A model generated the notes under the pieces. It saw nothing but the letters and a program-made list of their open reading frames with translations, was not told the origin of the DNA and made no database searches. DNA of 64,000 nucleotides from DASVHS01 sp035468985 (GTDB lineage: Bacteria; Acidobacteriota; Thermoanaerobaculia; Gp7-AA8): NCBI GenBank assembly GCA_035468985.1, contig DATISF010000054.1, positions 62,001-126,000 of the forward strand, given 5' to 3'. Made by a program: the position numbers and the translations under genes. Positions 1-8,501 of the stretch are shown one piece after another (position 1 is the stretch's first letter; the number at the start of each line of letters is the position of its first letter).

Positions 1-144
1 AAACTTCCGCTCAGCCTCCGACTTGTCGTTTCCACGGTAGCGGTCGGGATGGTTCTCCCGCGCCAGCCGGCGAAACTTGTCGCGGATCTCCTGCTCGGAC
101 GCAGAGCGCTCGACGCCGAGAATCTCGTAGTAGTTGACCTTCAT
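1..144 (-). CDS. J-domain (DnaJ-like) protein, 3' part outside window
   Basis: The 48 visible codons begin MKVNYYEILGVERSASEQEI and contain the invariant HPD tripeptide at residues 33-35, the signature that stimulates the ATPase of DnaK/Hsp70. Only the N-terminal J-domain is inside the window, so it cannot be said whether this is a full DnaJ or a J-domain fused to something else. The start is the ATG 6 bases after the stop of the upstream helical-repeat gene, making it the last visible gene of a five-gene minus-strand operon that also holds rodZ-like and lhgO-like genes. Confidence 0.9.
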   Translation of the reverse strand, partial: MKVNYYEILGVERSASEQEIRDKFRRLARENHPDRYRGNDKSEAERKF

Positions 145-150
145 TCGGGA

Positions 151-1239
151 TCAGGATTTCTGCTTGGCCTGATACATCTTACGGGCATTCACACGGACCG
201 CTTCGCTGATGCCTCGATCGTCCTTCAATTGCTTCAAATCACGTAAGGTTAAACGATTGATCAACGGCAGGACAACCCCCACGGGCGCCTTGGGATTCTT
301 CACCAGCGCCACCGCGATGGGATATTTGGAGACCCAGTCGCGCCGCTGGCCGATGATGCGCAGGACCTCCTCTTCGACGTTGCGCAGGCCGGCGATGACC
401 TCGACCTCGTTATCGGTCATGCGCGGGTTCCTGATCGTCGCCGACGACACCAGGCGGTTACGGTCGCGGATGAGGATGCCTCGAATGGTTTTGTCGCCTT
501 TGAACGCCAGCTGAACCTTCTCGGCCACGGTCATCTTGAGCACGAGGGACCAGACGGACTGCTTCTTCTGATCCTCCAGCTCGTGGAAGCTCAGCTCGCC
601 GGCCGTGTGAGCGGAGGGCGTCTTGTCGTGGACGGCCTGCTCCAGCAGATCGGCAATCTCGTCATCGGGAGCGTCCTCGGCGATCGTCTCCTCGTCGCCG
701 AGGATCTGCTTGAGCTGCTCCAGTCGCGCTTTCTTTTCGAAGAACTCCTCGCGCGTCTCCAACACGCGGCGTTTCGCATCCGTGGAGAGCCGAGGATTCT
801 CGAGCAGCGCGTCGAGGATCTGCGGCGCGCGGAGAATGCGGGCCTGGTTGATGACGATGACTTCCTGCACCGCCGGATCGGCCCGGCGGGCCAGATTGAC
901 GATCGTCTCATCGAGGACGGCGCGGTTCCGGATCAGCGCCTCCAGCACACCGCTGTCGCGCGTCGCACCCACGAGCAGGTTGAGGTGCTCCGCCGGCGCG
1001 CTCTCGTTCGTGGCGAAGCTGAGCAGCGCTCGCGACGGGATCTCTCCCAGCGATGCGGCGGCGACCTCGGACAGCTCCGCGTCGTCCATCTGCGCCATGT
1101 ACGCCATGACGGCGATCAGGTCGTCCTGCGGCAGAGGGAGGAACCCGCGGGCGATGTTCATCAGGACTTCCCGTGCATACGCCGAAGACCGGATGTTGGC
1201 GATGACCGCGGCGGCGTTCAGTTCGGTGGTGCTGCTCAT
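151..1239 (-). CDS. Helical-repeat protein of unknown function
   Basis: A 362-residue soluble protein, rich in Leu, Ala and Arg, made almost wholly of predicted short amphipathic helices. Phrases such as SAPAEHLNLLVGATRDSGVL and NPRLSTDAKRRVLETREEFF recur with a spacing suggesting HEAT-like or DUF2336-like repeats. A charged, probably coiled-coil stretch lies around residues 165-205 (EEFFEKKARLEQLKQI). No signal peptide or membrane segment is seen. Its ATG overlaps the stop of the rodZ-like gene (ATGA), so the two are probably translated together. It resembles the protein at 3237-3968 in overall style (NP-x-AP/TP repeats), so the operon seems to carry two paralogues. Function is not known; a scaffold or adaptor role is a guess. 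Confidence 0.75.
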   Translation of the reverse strand: MSSTTELNAAAVIANIRSSAYAREVLMNIARGFLPLPQDDLIAVMAYMAQMDDAELSEVAAASLGEIPSRALLSFATNESAPAEHLNLLVGATRDSGVLEALIRNRAVLDETIVNLARRADPAVQEVIVINQARILRAPQILDALLENPRLSTDAKRRVLETREEFFEKKARLEQLKQILGDEETIAEDAPDDEIADLLEQAVHDKTPSAHTAGELSFHELEDQKKQSVWSLVLKMTVAEKVQLAFKGDKTIRGILIRDRNRLVSSATIRNPRMTDNEVEVIAGLRNVEEEVLRIIGQRRDWVSKYPIAVALVKNPKAPVGVVLPLINRLTLRDLKQLKDDRGISEAVRVNARKMYQAKQKS

Positions 1240-2084
1240 GGTTGCGTTCCCGTTGTGACGTTCAGTTTGTCGAGGTAGGCGCGGTCGAAGATGCGGTTCC
1301 TGACCACCTGCCCGTCGCGTCCGAGCGGCGGGATCTGTTTGTCGTTGAGCATCAGAATCACGCCCGCGGCATTGCCGATCCGCTTAAAGCGAAATGCGTC
1401 CTTGGCCTCAAACGTTTCGCGCGTCCCCCGCCGGTACTCGTCCTTCATGACGGTCTGCCCGTCGACCTCCAGGTCGATCCAGGAGTCGTCGGTGAGCTCG
1501 AGCGTGAGTTTCATCGGCTCCGGTTCGGCGGGCGGCGGCGGAACAGGCGCCGGCTGAGTGACCGTCTTGGCCAGGCGAGGCACGGCCGCAGGCGGAGGCG
1601 TGCTGTCGCGCAGCAGATCGAGATCGCCCCGGCGGTGCTGGACGGCCCACCACGCGACGGCGAGGAGAGCCACGACGATGAGGACCAGCACGTAGACATT
1701 GCGGTCGATGCGTGCGTAGGGCGGCGGGATGCCCTTCTTCTTCGACTCGATGACGGGCGGTTGCACGAGCCGCTCGAGATGCGCGCTCTTCTCGATCCGG
1801 TCGTCCCCCGCTGCGGCGAAGTTGTACCGGTTGACCATCTCCTCGGCGTTCAGGCCGAGGTAGCGGGCGTATTCGCGGACGAAACCGCGCGTGAAGACAG
1901 GAGCGGGGAGCGTACGGTGGTCGTTGCGCTCGATCGCTTCGAGAAATCGCTTGCTGATCTTCGTGGCGTCGGCGATTTCCTTCAGCGAGATGCCCCGGAT
2001 TTCGCGCTCCCGCCGGAGCTCCTCACCGAACGACGCGAGCTCAGAGTGCGCCTGCGGCTCCTGGTCGGGCATCGGGGCGCTCAT
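1236..2084 (-). CDS. rodZ: RodZ-like helix-turn-helix membrane protein
   Basis: 282 residues with RodZ architecture: a cytoplasmic xenobiotic-response-type HTH at residues 18-85 (FGEELRREREIRGISLKEIA), a linker, one transmembrane helix at about 130-148 (VYVLVLIVVALLAVAWWAV), a Pro/Val-rich spacer and a C-terminal beta domain of DUF4115 type (about 190-270). RodZ couples MreB filaments to the cell-wall elongation machinery; smaller HTH_25 proteins of this kind occur in many phyla, so the exact role is inferred. It overlaps lhgO upstream and the helical-repeat gene downstream, each by ATGA. Confidence 0.85.
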   Translation of the reverse strand: MSAPMPDQEPQAHSELASFGEELRREREIRGISLKEIADATKISKRFLEAIERNDHRTLPAPVFTRGFVREYARYLGLNAEEMVNRYNFAAAGDDRIEKSAHLERLVQPPVIESKKKGIPPPYARIDRNVYVLVLIVVALLAVAWWAVQHRRGDLDLLRDSTPPPAAVPRLAKTVTQPAPVPPPPAEPEPMKLTLELTDDSWIDLEVDGQTVMKDEYRRGTRETFEAKDAFRFKRIGNAAGVILMLNDKQIPPLGRDGQVVRNRIFDRAYLDKLNVTTGTQP

Positions 2085-3259
2085 TTTAGCGCCTTCTCCA
2101 GAATCAGGTCCGCGATGGCCAAAGACGCTGTCGCAGCCGGTGACGGTGCGTTCAGAACGTTGAGTGTCCGTCCGGACCGGGTGACGAGAAAGTCGTCGAT
2201 CATCGATCCGTCGGCGGCGATGGCCTGGGCCCGGACGCCGGCCGGCGCCGCGACCAGATCGCGCTCGCGGAGTTCCGGAATCAGCCGTTGCGCGGCGCGG
2301 ACGAACGCTCCCTTCGAGATCGATCGGCGCATCTCGTCGATGCCTGTCCGCCAGTACTTCCGGAGGAAGCGCCGAAAGCCCTCGAATGCCAGGGTCTCAC
2401 CGAGGTCCCAAAGGTTCACGTCCGTGCGACGATATCCCTCGCGGGCCAGAGCGAGAACGGCATTCGGACCGCAGTGAACGTGATCGTCGACACCACGGGT
2501 GAAGTGGACGCCGAGGAACGGCAGCGCGGGGTCGGGGACCGGATAGATCAGCGTGCGGCAGAGGTCCGCGGATTCCGGCCGCAAGGCGAAGTATTCGCCG
2601 CGAAACGGAACGATGCGCACACCGGGATCGCTCCCGCTCAGGCGCGCCACGTGATCGCTGTGAAGACCGGCGCAGTTGATGGCGAGCTTCGCGGTGTACG
2701 TGCTGTCGGGCGTGATGACCTCGACCTGGTCGGTCGATGTGCGAATCGACACCGCTCTGGCGTTCGTTGCGACCTCGACGCGCGATCCGAATCGATCGCA
2801 GACGGCTTTGAAATCGACGACGCCGGTATCGCGGACGTGAAGTCCGGCAGCGCCGGCGCAATGCGGCTCGATCCGGCGAAGTTCATCCCGATCGACGAGG
2901 CGGCAGTCGACGCCGTTGGCCTTCCCCCGCTCGAGCAGCGACGGGAGTCTGGCCTCCTCCTCCGCGTTCGTGGCAACGATCACTTTGCCGCTGCGGCGAA
3001 ACGGAACGCCTTCGCGCTCGCAGAACTCCTCCAACTGTCGCCGGCCGCGAACGCAGGTCGTCGCCTTCAGTGATCCCGGCTTGTAGTAGATCCCGGAGTG
3101 GAGCACGCCGGAGTTCCGGCCCGACTGATGCGAGCAGACGGTCCGCTCCTTCTCCAGCACGATCACGCGGCGCGATTGGAGCGCGAGCTTGTAGGCCGTG
3201 GCCAGACCGACGATCCCGCCGCCGATCACGATGACGTCAAACGAGCTCACGCTGTTCAT
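2081..3259 (-). CDS. lhgO: L-2-hydroxyglutarate oxidase family FAD enzyme
   Basis: 392 residues. The N-terminus carries the FAD Rossmann motif GGGIVG (13-18) followed by the family signature SGRNSGVLHSGIYY (46-59) typical of LhgO/L2HGDH, which oxidises L-2-hydroxyglutarate to 2-oxoglutarate and passes electrons to the membrane quinone pool. The C-terminal NVLNAPSPAATASLAIA segment is also family-like. The reading frame is open 20 codons further upstream, but ATG at 3259 gives the canonical N-terminus MNSVSSFDVIVIGGG. It overlaps the upstream gene by 23 bases and the rodZ-like gene by ATGA. A metabolic-repair enzyme inside a rodZ/J-domain operon is a slightly odd association. Confidence 0.9.
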   Translation of the reverse strand: MNSVSSFDVIVIGGGIVGLATAYKLALQSRRVIVLEKERTVCSHQSGRNSGVLHSGIYYKPGSLKATTCVRGRRQLEEFCEREGVPFRRSGKVIVATNAEEEARLPSLLERGKANGVDCRLVDRDELRRIEPHCAGAAGLHVRDTGVVDFKAVCDRFGSRVEVATNARAVSIRTSTDQVEVITPDSTYTAKLAINCAGLHSDHVARLSGSDPGVRIVPFRGEYFALRPESADLCRTLIYPVPDPALPFLGVHFTRGVDDHVHCGPNAVLALAREGYRRTDVNLWDLGETLAFEGFRRFLRKYWRTGIDEMRRSISKGAFVRAAQRLIPELRERDLVAAPAGVRAQAIAADGSMIDDFLVTRSGRTLNVLNAPSPAATASLAIADLILEKALK

Positions 3260-3968
3260 CCGATGAGTACAACCTCTCGATGCAGCGGCGGACGTAGACG
3301 GACGTGTGTGGGTTTCCATGGATCAGGTTGAGGTCGCGGCGTGAAAGGTGGCGGAGTTGCGAAGCGGCGATGGCGCGCGGCGTCATCGGATTGAGGACGA
3401 GCGCCTTGCGAACGTTGTGGCGAAACGACCACTTTCTGTCGCCGGCGATCAGGGTGAGCTTCTCGGCCGTCGCTTGCGGCGAGCCGGCCAGGAGGAGGAT
3501 GTCGTCTTCGCGCAGCCGCTGGTTGACGAGAAGGGCGGCGAAGACTTTCGGATCGGGATCGAAGAGGAAGACCTTGATCAGGGCCTGACTGCAGCGGCGC
3601 GCGGAGGAAATCCGTTCGCCGAGGGTGAGCTTGTCGACGCGCGTCAGCAGGACGGTGTCGATGGAACGCCGCACCGGAGCGGAGACGGTGACGTCGACGG
3701 ACAGGTGAACGAGGTCGGGCCAGTAGAGGTAATGGACGAATTTCGTCGCCTGCGCCAGCGGCGTCTGCCGGAGGGCCACGAGTTTGAGCCGTACCGAGTA
3801 GAACGCCGTCAGCCGCTGGTTCTGGGCGATAGCCTGGCAGATCTTCGGCGTGACGTACGCGTTCTCCAGCACCGCCAGCGCCTCATCCTCGGTGAGGTGA
3901 GGGAGGTTTTCGGCGAGGAAGGAGGCGAGGTCGTCACGGGAAAGCGATTTGAGCTGGTGCAGAGACAT
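3237..3968 (-). CDS. Helical-repeat protein, first gene of the left operon
   Basis: 243 residues from the ATG at 3968 (MSLHQLKSLSRDDLASFLAE); the frame stays open upstream, but that extension would run into the divergent promoter region. The sequence is all-helical, Leu- and Arg-rich, with repeated NQRL/NPMTPRAI-type turns reminiscent of the protein at 151-1239, and no membrane segment. It begins the minus-strand operon that continues with lhgO. I do not recognise a named family with certainty; a HEAT-like or DUF2336-like scaffold is the best description. Confidence 0.7.
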   Translation of the reverse strand: MSLHQLKSLSRDDLASFLAENLPHLTEDEALAVLENAYVTPKICQAIAQNQRLTAFYSVRLKLVALRQTPLAQATKFVHYLYWPDLVHLSVDVTVSAPVRRSIDTVLLTRVDKLTLGERISSARRCSQALIKVFLFDPDPKVFAALLVNQRLREDDILLLAGSPQATAEKLTLIAGDRKWSFRHNVRKALVLNPMTPRAIAASQLRHLSRRDLNLIHGNPHTSVYVRRCIERLYSSDEQRELV

Positions 3969-3988
3969 TGCGGCGCAACCGAAAATAA

Positions 3989-4019
3989 TTGTAACCGGCG
4001 CGAGAGTGCCGACTATAAT
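3989..4019 (+). promoter_or_regulatory. Possible sigma-70-type promoter for the polysaccharide locus
   Basis: A perfect TATAAT lies at 4014-4019, with TTGTAA at 3989-3994 upstream. The 19-base spacer is longer than the usual 17. It sits in the 104-base gap between two divergent genes and would start transcription about 45 bases before the GTG start at 4073. A minus-strand promoter for the left operon is expected in the same gap but I cannot place it well. Confidence 0.45.
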
Positions 4020-4072
4020 CAGGCCTTCCAAAGAATCGCGTAGGCAATCGCGAGAATCTGAGCTCGGGACCC

Positions 4073-6049
4073 GTGAAAACCGATACCACTAACGATTCAT
4101 TCGTAGAGTCCTTTCTTGTCCGGATGGCTGGGGCGCGCGTGGTGCTGCTGTTCCTCTTCCATGCGCTCGTGTTCGCTGCGTGTTACGCGTTCGCCTACCT
4201 GGTCCGGTTCGAGTTCAACATCCCGCCGGAACATCTCGCCACGTTCAAGGGCAGTTTCCCGATCGTCGTAGGGACACAGTTATTGATCGGGTTCGTTTTT
4301 GCTTTTTATCGCGGTTGGTGGCGCTACGTAGGGATGGGCGACGTCGTCCGGCTCGTGTTCGGACTGACAACGAGCCTCGTCATCCTCCTCGGCGCCTGGT
4401 ATGCCGGAACCCTGATCGGATTGCAGGAGCGCTTCGTCCGCTCCCCGCGCGGTGTTCTGCTGATCGACTGGGCTTTCGCCCTGCTGTTCCTGTTCGGCTC
4501 GCGCGTTCTGATCCGTCTCGGACGCGATCATTTCCGCCCCGCAAACGGTGACACCGTTCAACAGAAACGGGTGTTGATCATCGGAGCCGGGGACGCCGGC
4601 GAGGCGCTGGCACGGGAGATCGAGCACCGGCCGCAGCTCGGCATGAAGCTGGTCGGCTTCGTCGACGACCAGCGCGCCAAGTGGAACTCGCACATCCGGG
4701 GAATCAAGGTCACGGGACCGATCTCGGATATCGCACAGATCGCTGACGCGGTGAATGCCGACGAAGCACTTCTCGCGATCCCAAGCGCGTCAGGCAAGAG
4801 AATCCGCGAGATCATTCATCACCTCTCCGAGGCGGATCTGACGTTCAAGACGATGCCGGGGATCGATCAGATTGTGAGCGGGAAGGTGCACGTCTCACAG
4901 CTGCGCCCGGTAAACGTCGAGGACCTGCTCCGCCGCGCGCGCATCGATCTGCCCGGCGACCCGGTGCGCGAGTTGTTCAAGGGAAAGCGCGTCCTCGTCA
5001 CCGGTGCGGGTGGAACGATCGGATCGGAGCTTGCGAGCCAGATTCTCGAATTTGGTCCGCAGACCTTAACGCTCATCGAGCGCTCCGAATACATGCTGTA
5101 TGAGGCGCAGAAGCGGCTTTCGAGTCAGAAGTGGTCGACAACGCAGGCGTTGTTCCGTCTCAGCGACATCGGCAACTCGGAAGCGATGCACAGCATCATC
5201 GTCGAAGCCCGACCGGACATCGTGCTGCACGCGGCCGCGCACAAGCACGTTCCTCTCGGCGAGCAGAATGCAGCCGAGTACATCTGCAACAACACTCTAG
5301 CGACGCGGGCTCTCGCGGAGATCTGCAGCAAGGTCGGCGTGGATCGTTTTATCCTGATCTCCACAGACAAGGCGATCAACCCGACGAGCGTTATGGGCGC
5401 CACGAAACGCGCTGCCGAGATCGTCCTTCTCGACCTGGCTCGTACGACGGGCATGAAGATCACGATCGTCCGATTCGGCAACGTGATCGGATCCTCTGGC
5501 AGCGTGATCCCGCTGTTCCTTGAGCAGGTCGCAAACGGCGGACCCGTCACCGTCACGCATCCCGATGTGACGCGCTATTTCATCCGGACATCGGAAGCGA
5601 TCTCTCTGGTTCTTCAGGCGGCGACGCTCGGCTCGGGACGCGATGTGTTCATGCTGGATATGGGCGAGCCGCTGAAAATCGCGGATCTTGCGCGCGACAT
5701 CATCCGGTTGTCGAATCATGGTGAGGCTGAGATCGGAATCACGTTCACCGGACTTCGACCCGGTGAGAAGCTCTTCGAGGAGATCTCGTTGAAAGGTGAG
5801 TCGATCCGGCCGACGGTTCATCCGCAGATCGTGGTCACGGAACCGCCGCTGCCAGGCGCCGATCAGATACGGCGGTGGCTCGAGGAAACCTCGCGACTCT
5901 CTCCGACCGCCAAGCCATCCCACGTCATGCGCCTCCTCTCAGCGCTGATTCCCGAGTATTCGCCCACGGTCGAAACCGCGGCACCTCCCGCGGCACCGGC
6001 GATCGACAGCAAGGCGACAGATCTGCAGCCGAGCCCCGCGATCACTTGA
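4073..6049 (+). CDS. Membrane-bound nucleotide-sugar 4,6-dehydratase (CapD/WbpM/PglF type)
   Basis: 658 residues, the usual size of the long WbpM/PglF class. Four membrane helices occupy about 21-45, 62-80, 90-115 and 126-146. A first Rossmann domain starts at GAGDAGE (171-177) and the catalytic dehydratase domain at TGAGGTIG (310-317). The catalytic triad region ISTDKAINPTS...MGATKRAAE has Met441-x3-Lys445 in place of Tyr-x3-Lys, as in FlaA1/WbpM. The family converts UDP-GlcNAc to the 4-keto-6-deoxy sugar, the first step to QuiNAc or diacetamido-bacillosamine. The start is GTG at 4073. It opens the plus-strand part of the polysaccharide locus and is followed by a decayed sugar-phosphate transferase. 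Confidence 0.92.
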   Translation: MKTDTTNDSFVESFLVRMAGARVVLLFLFHALVFAACYAFAYLVRFEFNIPPEHLATFKGSFPIVVGTQLLIGFVFAFYRGWWRYVGMGDVVRLVFGLTTSLVILLGAWYAGTLIGLQERFVRSPRGVLLIDWAFALLFLFGSRVLIRLGRDHFRPANGDTVQQKRVLIIGAGDAGEALAREIEHRPQLGMKLVGFVDDQRAKWNSHIRGIKVTGPISDIAQIADAVNADEALLAIPSASGKRIREIIHHLSEADLTFKTMPGIDQIVSGKVHVSQLRPVNVEDLLRRARIDLPGDPVRELFKGKRVLVTGAGGTIGSELASQILEFGPQTLTLIERSEYMLYEAQKRLSSQKWSTTQALFRLSDIGNSEAMHSIIVEARPDIVLHAAAHKHVPLGEQNAAEYICNNTLATRALAEICSKVGVDRFILISTDKAINPTSVMGATKRAAEIVLLDLARTTGMKITIVRFGNVIGSSGSVIPLFLEQVANGGPVTVTHPDVTRYFIRTSEAISLVLQAATLGSGRDVFMLDMGEPLKIADLARDIIRLSNHGEAEIGITFTGLRPGEKLFEEISLKGESIRPTVHPQIVVTEPPLPGADQIRRWLEETSRLSPTAKPSHVMRLLSALIPEYSPTVETAAPPAAPAIDSKATDLQPSPAIT

Positions 6050-6085
6050 GATCGAGGCGTCAACGACATCTTGATGCCCATCACC

Positions 6086-6530
6086 ATCGGTTCTTTCTGC
6101 TGGTGCTCGCCTCGTTCGTGACCGCGTTGATAGGCGTGGGTCTCGTTCGACGTTCGCCTTCCGCGGCGGCAGACTGCGCAGATCGTCATCTTTATGGGCG
6201 ACATCGGAAGCGCGTTTCTCGGATATCTGCTGGCGACGCTGGCAGCCGAGGCGGCGCAACGTGATCCGGTTGCGGGCACGTGTGCCGAGTACTTCTCGTC
6301 TGGCTGTCTGTTTTCGATACGAGATACACGTTCTTGCGGCGGCTGATGAATCGTGAACCGGTGTTGCAGGCTCATCGGTCGGATCTCTATCAACGTTGGT
6401 CATCGGCGGATTGAGCCACCGGCACGCCAGCGTCCAGTACTTCGCGCTCGATCTCGTGGGCTTGGCGTGCGCGGCTCTGCGACCTTACGGATCTTCATTG
6501 ATGTCGCGCAATCATCGATTGAGGCAACCG
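6086..6530 (+). pseudogene. Decayed WecA/WbpL/MraY-type polyprenyl-phosphate sugar-1-phosphate transferase
   Basis: This 540-base gap holds no intact gene, but three frames read in turn give a family-4 sugar-phosphate transferase. The first gives a membrane helix (FFLLVLASFVTALIGVGLVRR, 6095-6157). The second, from about 6170, gives IVIFMGDIGSAFLGYLLA, the conserved GD-GS-FLG loop. After a shift near 6312 the third gives FDTRYTFLRRLMNREPVLQA then HRSDLYQR. After another shift near 6398 the frame gives GGLSHRHASVQYFALDLVGL. These match the C-terminal order of WecA/WbpL proteins (GDxGSxFLGF, FDxxxTLLRR, AHRSHxYQR, SHR-V). Most of the N-terminal two thirds is deleted. The last fragment is in frame with the O-antigen ligase and explains the spurious upstream extension of that gene. 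Confidence 0.8.
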
Positions 6531-6590
6531 CTCGCCCGTTCGCGCTATTTGGAACGCGATTGTCGCTGCGTTACTCTACGCGCCGTGCGG

Positions 6591-7871
6591 ATGAAGAACG
6601 AACAGGACCTCTTCGCATCAAGGAGAGGGTGGGCGTGGTCGATCGTCGCGAGCATGCTGCTCATCGTGCCAGTCGCTTTCGATGGTGTGATGAAAGACGC
6701 GTTTCGCGGCCCGAAGGAGATTGCGTTTCGAGGAGGAGCAATTCTCCTATTTGTCATCTTCTGCTTTTTGTGGACACCCGCATTGCGGCTGAATTGGCCG
6801 GCGTTTCGTAAGCCGGTGATCCTGATTCCAACGTCGATTCTGTTATGGGCGAGCGTTACGACACTGACATCACAGAATCCGCGCCTCAGTGTCGATTCAC
6901 TTTTCACCGTGGTGAGCAGCGTCATCTTCTTCTTCGGCGCACGATTTGCCTTGAAGACGCGGCGAACGCCAATCGCGCTTGATTACGTAATGGTGGGACC
7001 GATCATCAATGCCATCTTGGAGATGATGCAGGAGTTTGGTTTCTGGCAACCGTTTCATTTCCCAACATATCTGACAGGTCATGCCGCAAGCACAGCTCTT
7101 CTGGGCAACCCGAACGATGTTGGCGTGTTCCTGGTGCTGCCCGCGGTTGTGTCCGTGATCGCGGTGGCAACGCTACCCGAACGTCGCATGGTCTATCTCG
7201 CGATTGCAGCAGTCATCATTGGCGGACTTGTAGTGAGTGGAACACGCACCGCGTTGATCGCATTCGTGGCGGCGATGATCGCCGCGATCGTCATCCAGTC
7301 CAGACGCGTCGCGCTGATCCTGCTGGCTGCGCTGTTCCTGGCGGTCATCCCGGTAGCGCTGCCTACAACCAAGCCGGGACAGGATGTGCGGGCGCTGATG
7401 AAAGCGGCAAAGCTTCGACAATACGACATCCTGTTTTCCGAGCGCCTGCCGGGCTTTCTCGCAGCGGTGAATATGTTCCGCGACCATCCCTTTGTCGGGG
7501 TGGGTCCGGGTTCCTACAAATTCCTGTACATGCCGTATCGAACCGCACTCTCTGCCGAGTATCCGCCGGAGTGGACGAAGGGACAGGCAGCCAACTTCCG
7601 TGAGGTCCACAATGATCACCTGCAGATCATTGCCGAGACCGGATTCCCCGGCTACTCTCTTGCGATCGCAGCGATCCTTGTATTGGCGTTGCCAGCACGA
7701 AAGGGTCTTTCCACCTCAGGCGATCACATGGCTCGATTCGCCAGGAGCCTGAGACTTCCACTCGTTACGGCCGCTGCGGTTACGGCGTTGGCTCAATTCC
7801 CTTTCCAGCTCGCCGCGCCACGAATGGCGTTTCTCTACTTCGCCGCAATCTGTGTCACGTTTGATGAATAG
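6591..7871 (+). CDS. O-antigen ligase/polymerase family membrane protein
   Basis: 426 residues from the ATG at 6591 (MKNEQDLFASRRGWAW). About ten hydrophobic helices are separated by a large loop holding the Wzy_C/WaaL signature: GNPNDVGVFLVLP (P-N/D motif), DHPFVGVGPGSYKF and VHNDHLQIIAETGFPG. The conserved His of the VHND loop is present. Such proteins transfer a finished lipid-linked glycan to an acceptor or polymerise repeat units in the periplasm. The frame is open back to 6396, but that part belongs to the upstream pseudogene. The stop overlaps the start of a TPR protein. A second protein of this fold lies at 35583-36974, so the locus holds both a ligase and a polymerase candidate; which is which is not decided. 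Confidence 0.88.
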   Translation: MKNEQDLFASRRGWAWSIVASMLLIVPVAFDGVMKDAFRGPKEIAFRGGAILLFVIFCFLWTPALRLNWPAFRKPVILIPTSILLWASVTTLTSQNPRLSVDSLFTVVSSVIFFFGARFALKTRRTPIALDYVMVGPIINAILEMMQEFGFWQPFHFPTYLTGHAASTALLGNPNDVGVFLVLPAVVSVIAVATLPERRMVYLAIAAVIIGGLVVSGTRTALIAFVAAMIAAIVIQSRRVALILLAALFLAVIPVALPTTKPGQDVRALMKAAKLRQYDILFSERLPGFLAAVNMFRDHPFVGVGPGSYKFLYMPYRTALSAEYPPEWTKGQAANFREVHNDHLQIIAETGFPGYSLAIAAILVLALPARKGLSTSGDHMARFARSLRLPLVTAAAVTALAQFPFQLAAPRMAFLYFAAICVTFDE

Positions 7872-8421
7872 AGTCGTCCTTCTTGTGCGCGCGATCGCTG
7901 TTGTCGCCGGGGCGGCGGCAATCTACTGGTTTTGCATTCTTCCCGTGAGGTGCGCTCACACCATCAGGATCGTCGAAACGAGCACGCAACAGGCATTCGA
8001 TCACATGCCGGAGTGGCTGGCAGCCCGCACGGCACGACGTAACCTTCAACTCATTCAATCTGTTGATTCGAGAGCCTGCTGCGACGTCGATTACCCTCTC
8101 CTTCTGGCGGCGAATGCGACGCTCCTCGGACGTAGGGACGAGGCAGTGCAACATCTCGATGAAGCGCTCCGGTTGGACAACCGGCCGGAGGTGTATTTCA
8201 ACCGTGGATCTGCTCTTCTCGCACTCGGCCGGATCGATGAGGCCGTTCGCGACTTCGCGATTGCGGTCGATTTCGATTCGGGTCTTCTGACTGAGATCGA
8301 CGGAAACCTGCGCGATCGCGTGGCCAAGGTGGTGGTGGACAAGGCTGCTGAGCGTGAGCGCGCCAGAACCAGCCGTCGACCTCACGGCGAGAAGGCGGCG
8401 GCCCCAACCGAGAACAACTAA
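7864..8421 (+). CDS. Membrane-anchored TPR protein, partner of the O-antigen ligase
   Basis: 185 residues: one N-terminal membrane helix (about 5-26), then a periplasmic domain with two tetratricopeptide repeats around residues 75-140 (DEAVQHLDEALRLDNRPEVY and ALGRIDEAVRDFAIAVDFDS). It overlaps the ligase stop by 8 bases, so translation is coupled. In many bacteria the Wzy_C membrane domain and a TPR domain are fused in one polypeptide; here they appear as two adjacent genes. An in-frame GTG at 7852 is the alternative start. The C-terminus is basic and low in complexity. Confidence 0.75.
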   Translation: MNRVVLLVRAIAVVAGAAAIYWFCILPVRCAHTIRIVETSTQQAFDHMPEWLAARTARRNLQLIQSVDSRACCDVDYPLLLAANATLLGRRDEAVQHLDEALRLDNRPEVYFNRGSALLALGRIDEAVRDFAIAVDFDSGLLTEIDGNLRDRVAKVVVDKAAERERARTSRRPHGEKAAAPTENN

Positions 8422-8501
8422 TGGTCTCCGGCCCGAGCGATCGGTATCGTCCGGGCTGAGGCGGGCGATCAACGCTACAGAAGCAGTGCTATCTTCGCAG
8501 A

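Noticed and set aside
6396..6590. Extended N-terminus of the O-antigen ligase
   Set aside because: It encodes the C-terminal fragment of the decayed sugar-phosphate transferase, not ligase sequence.
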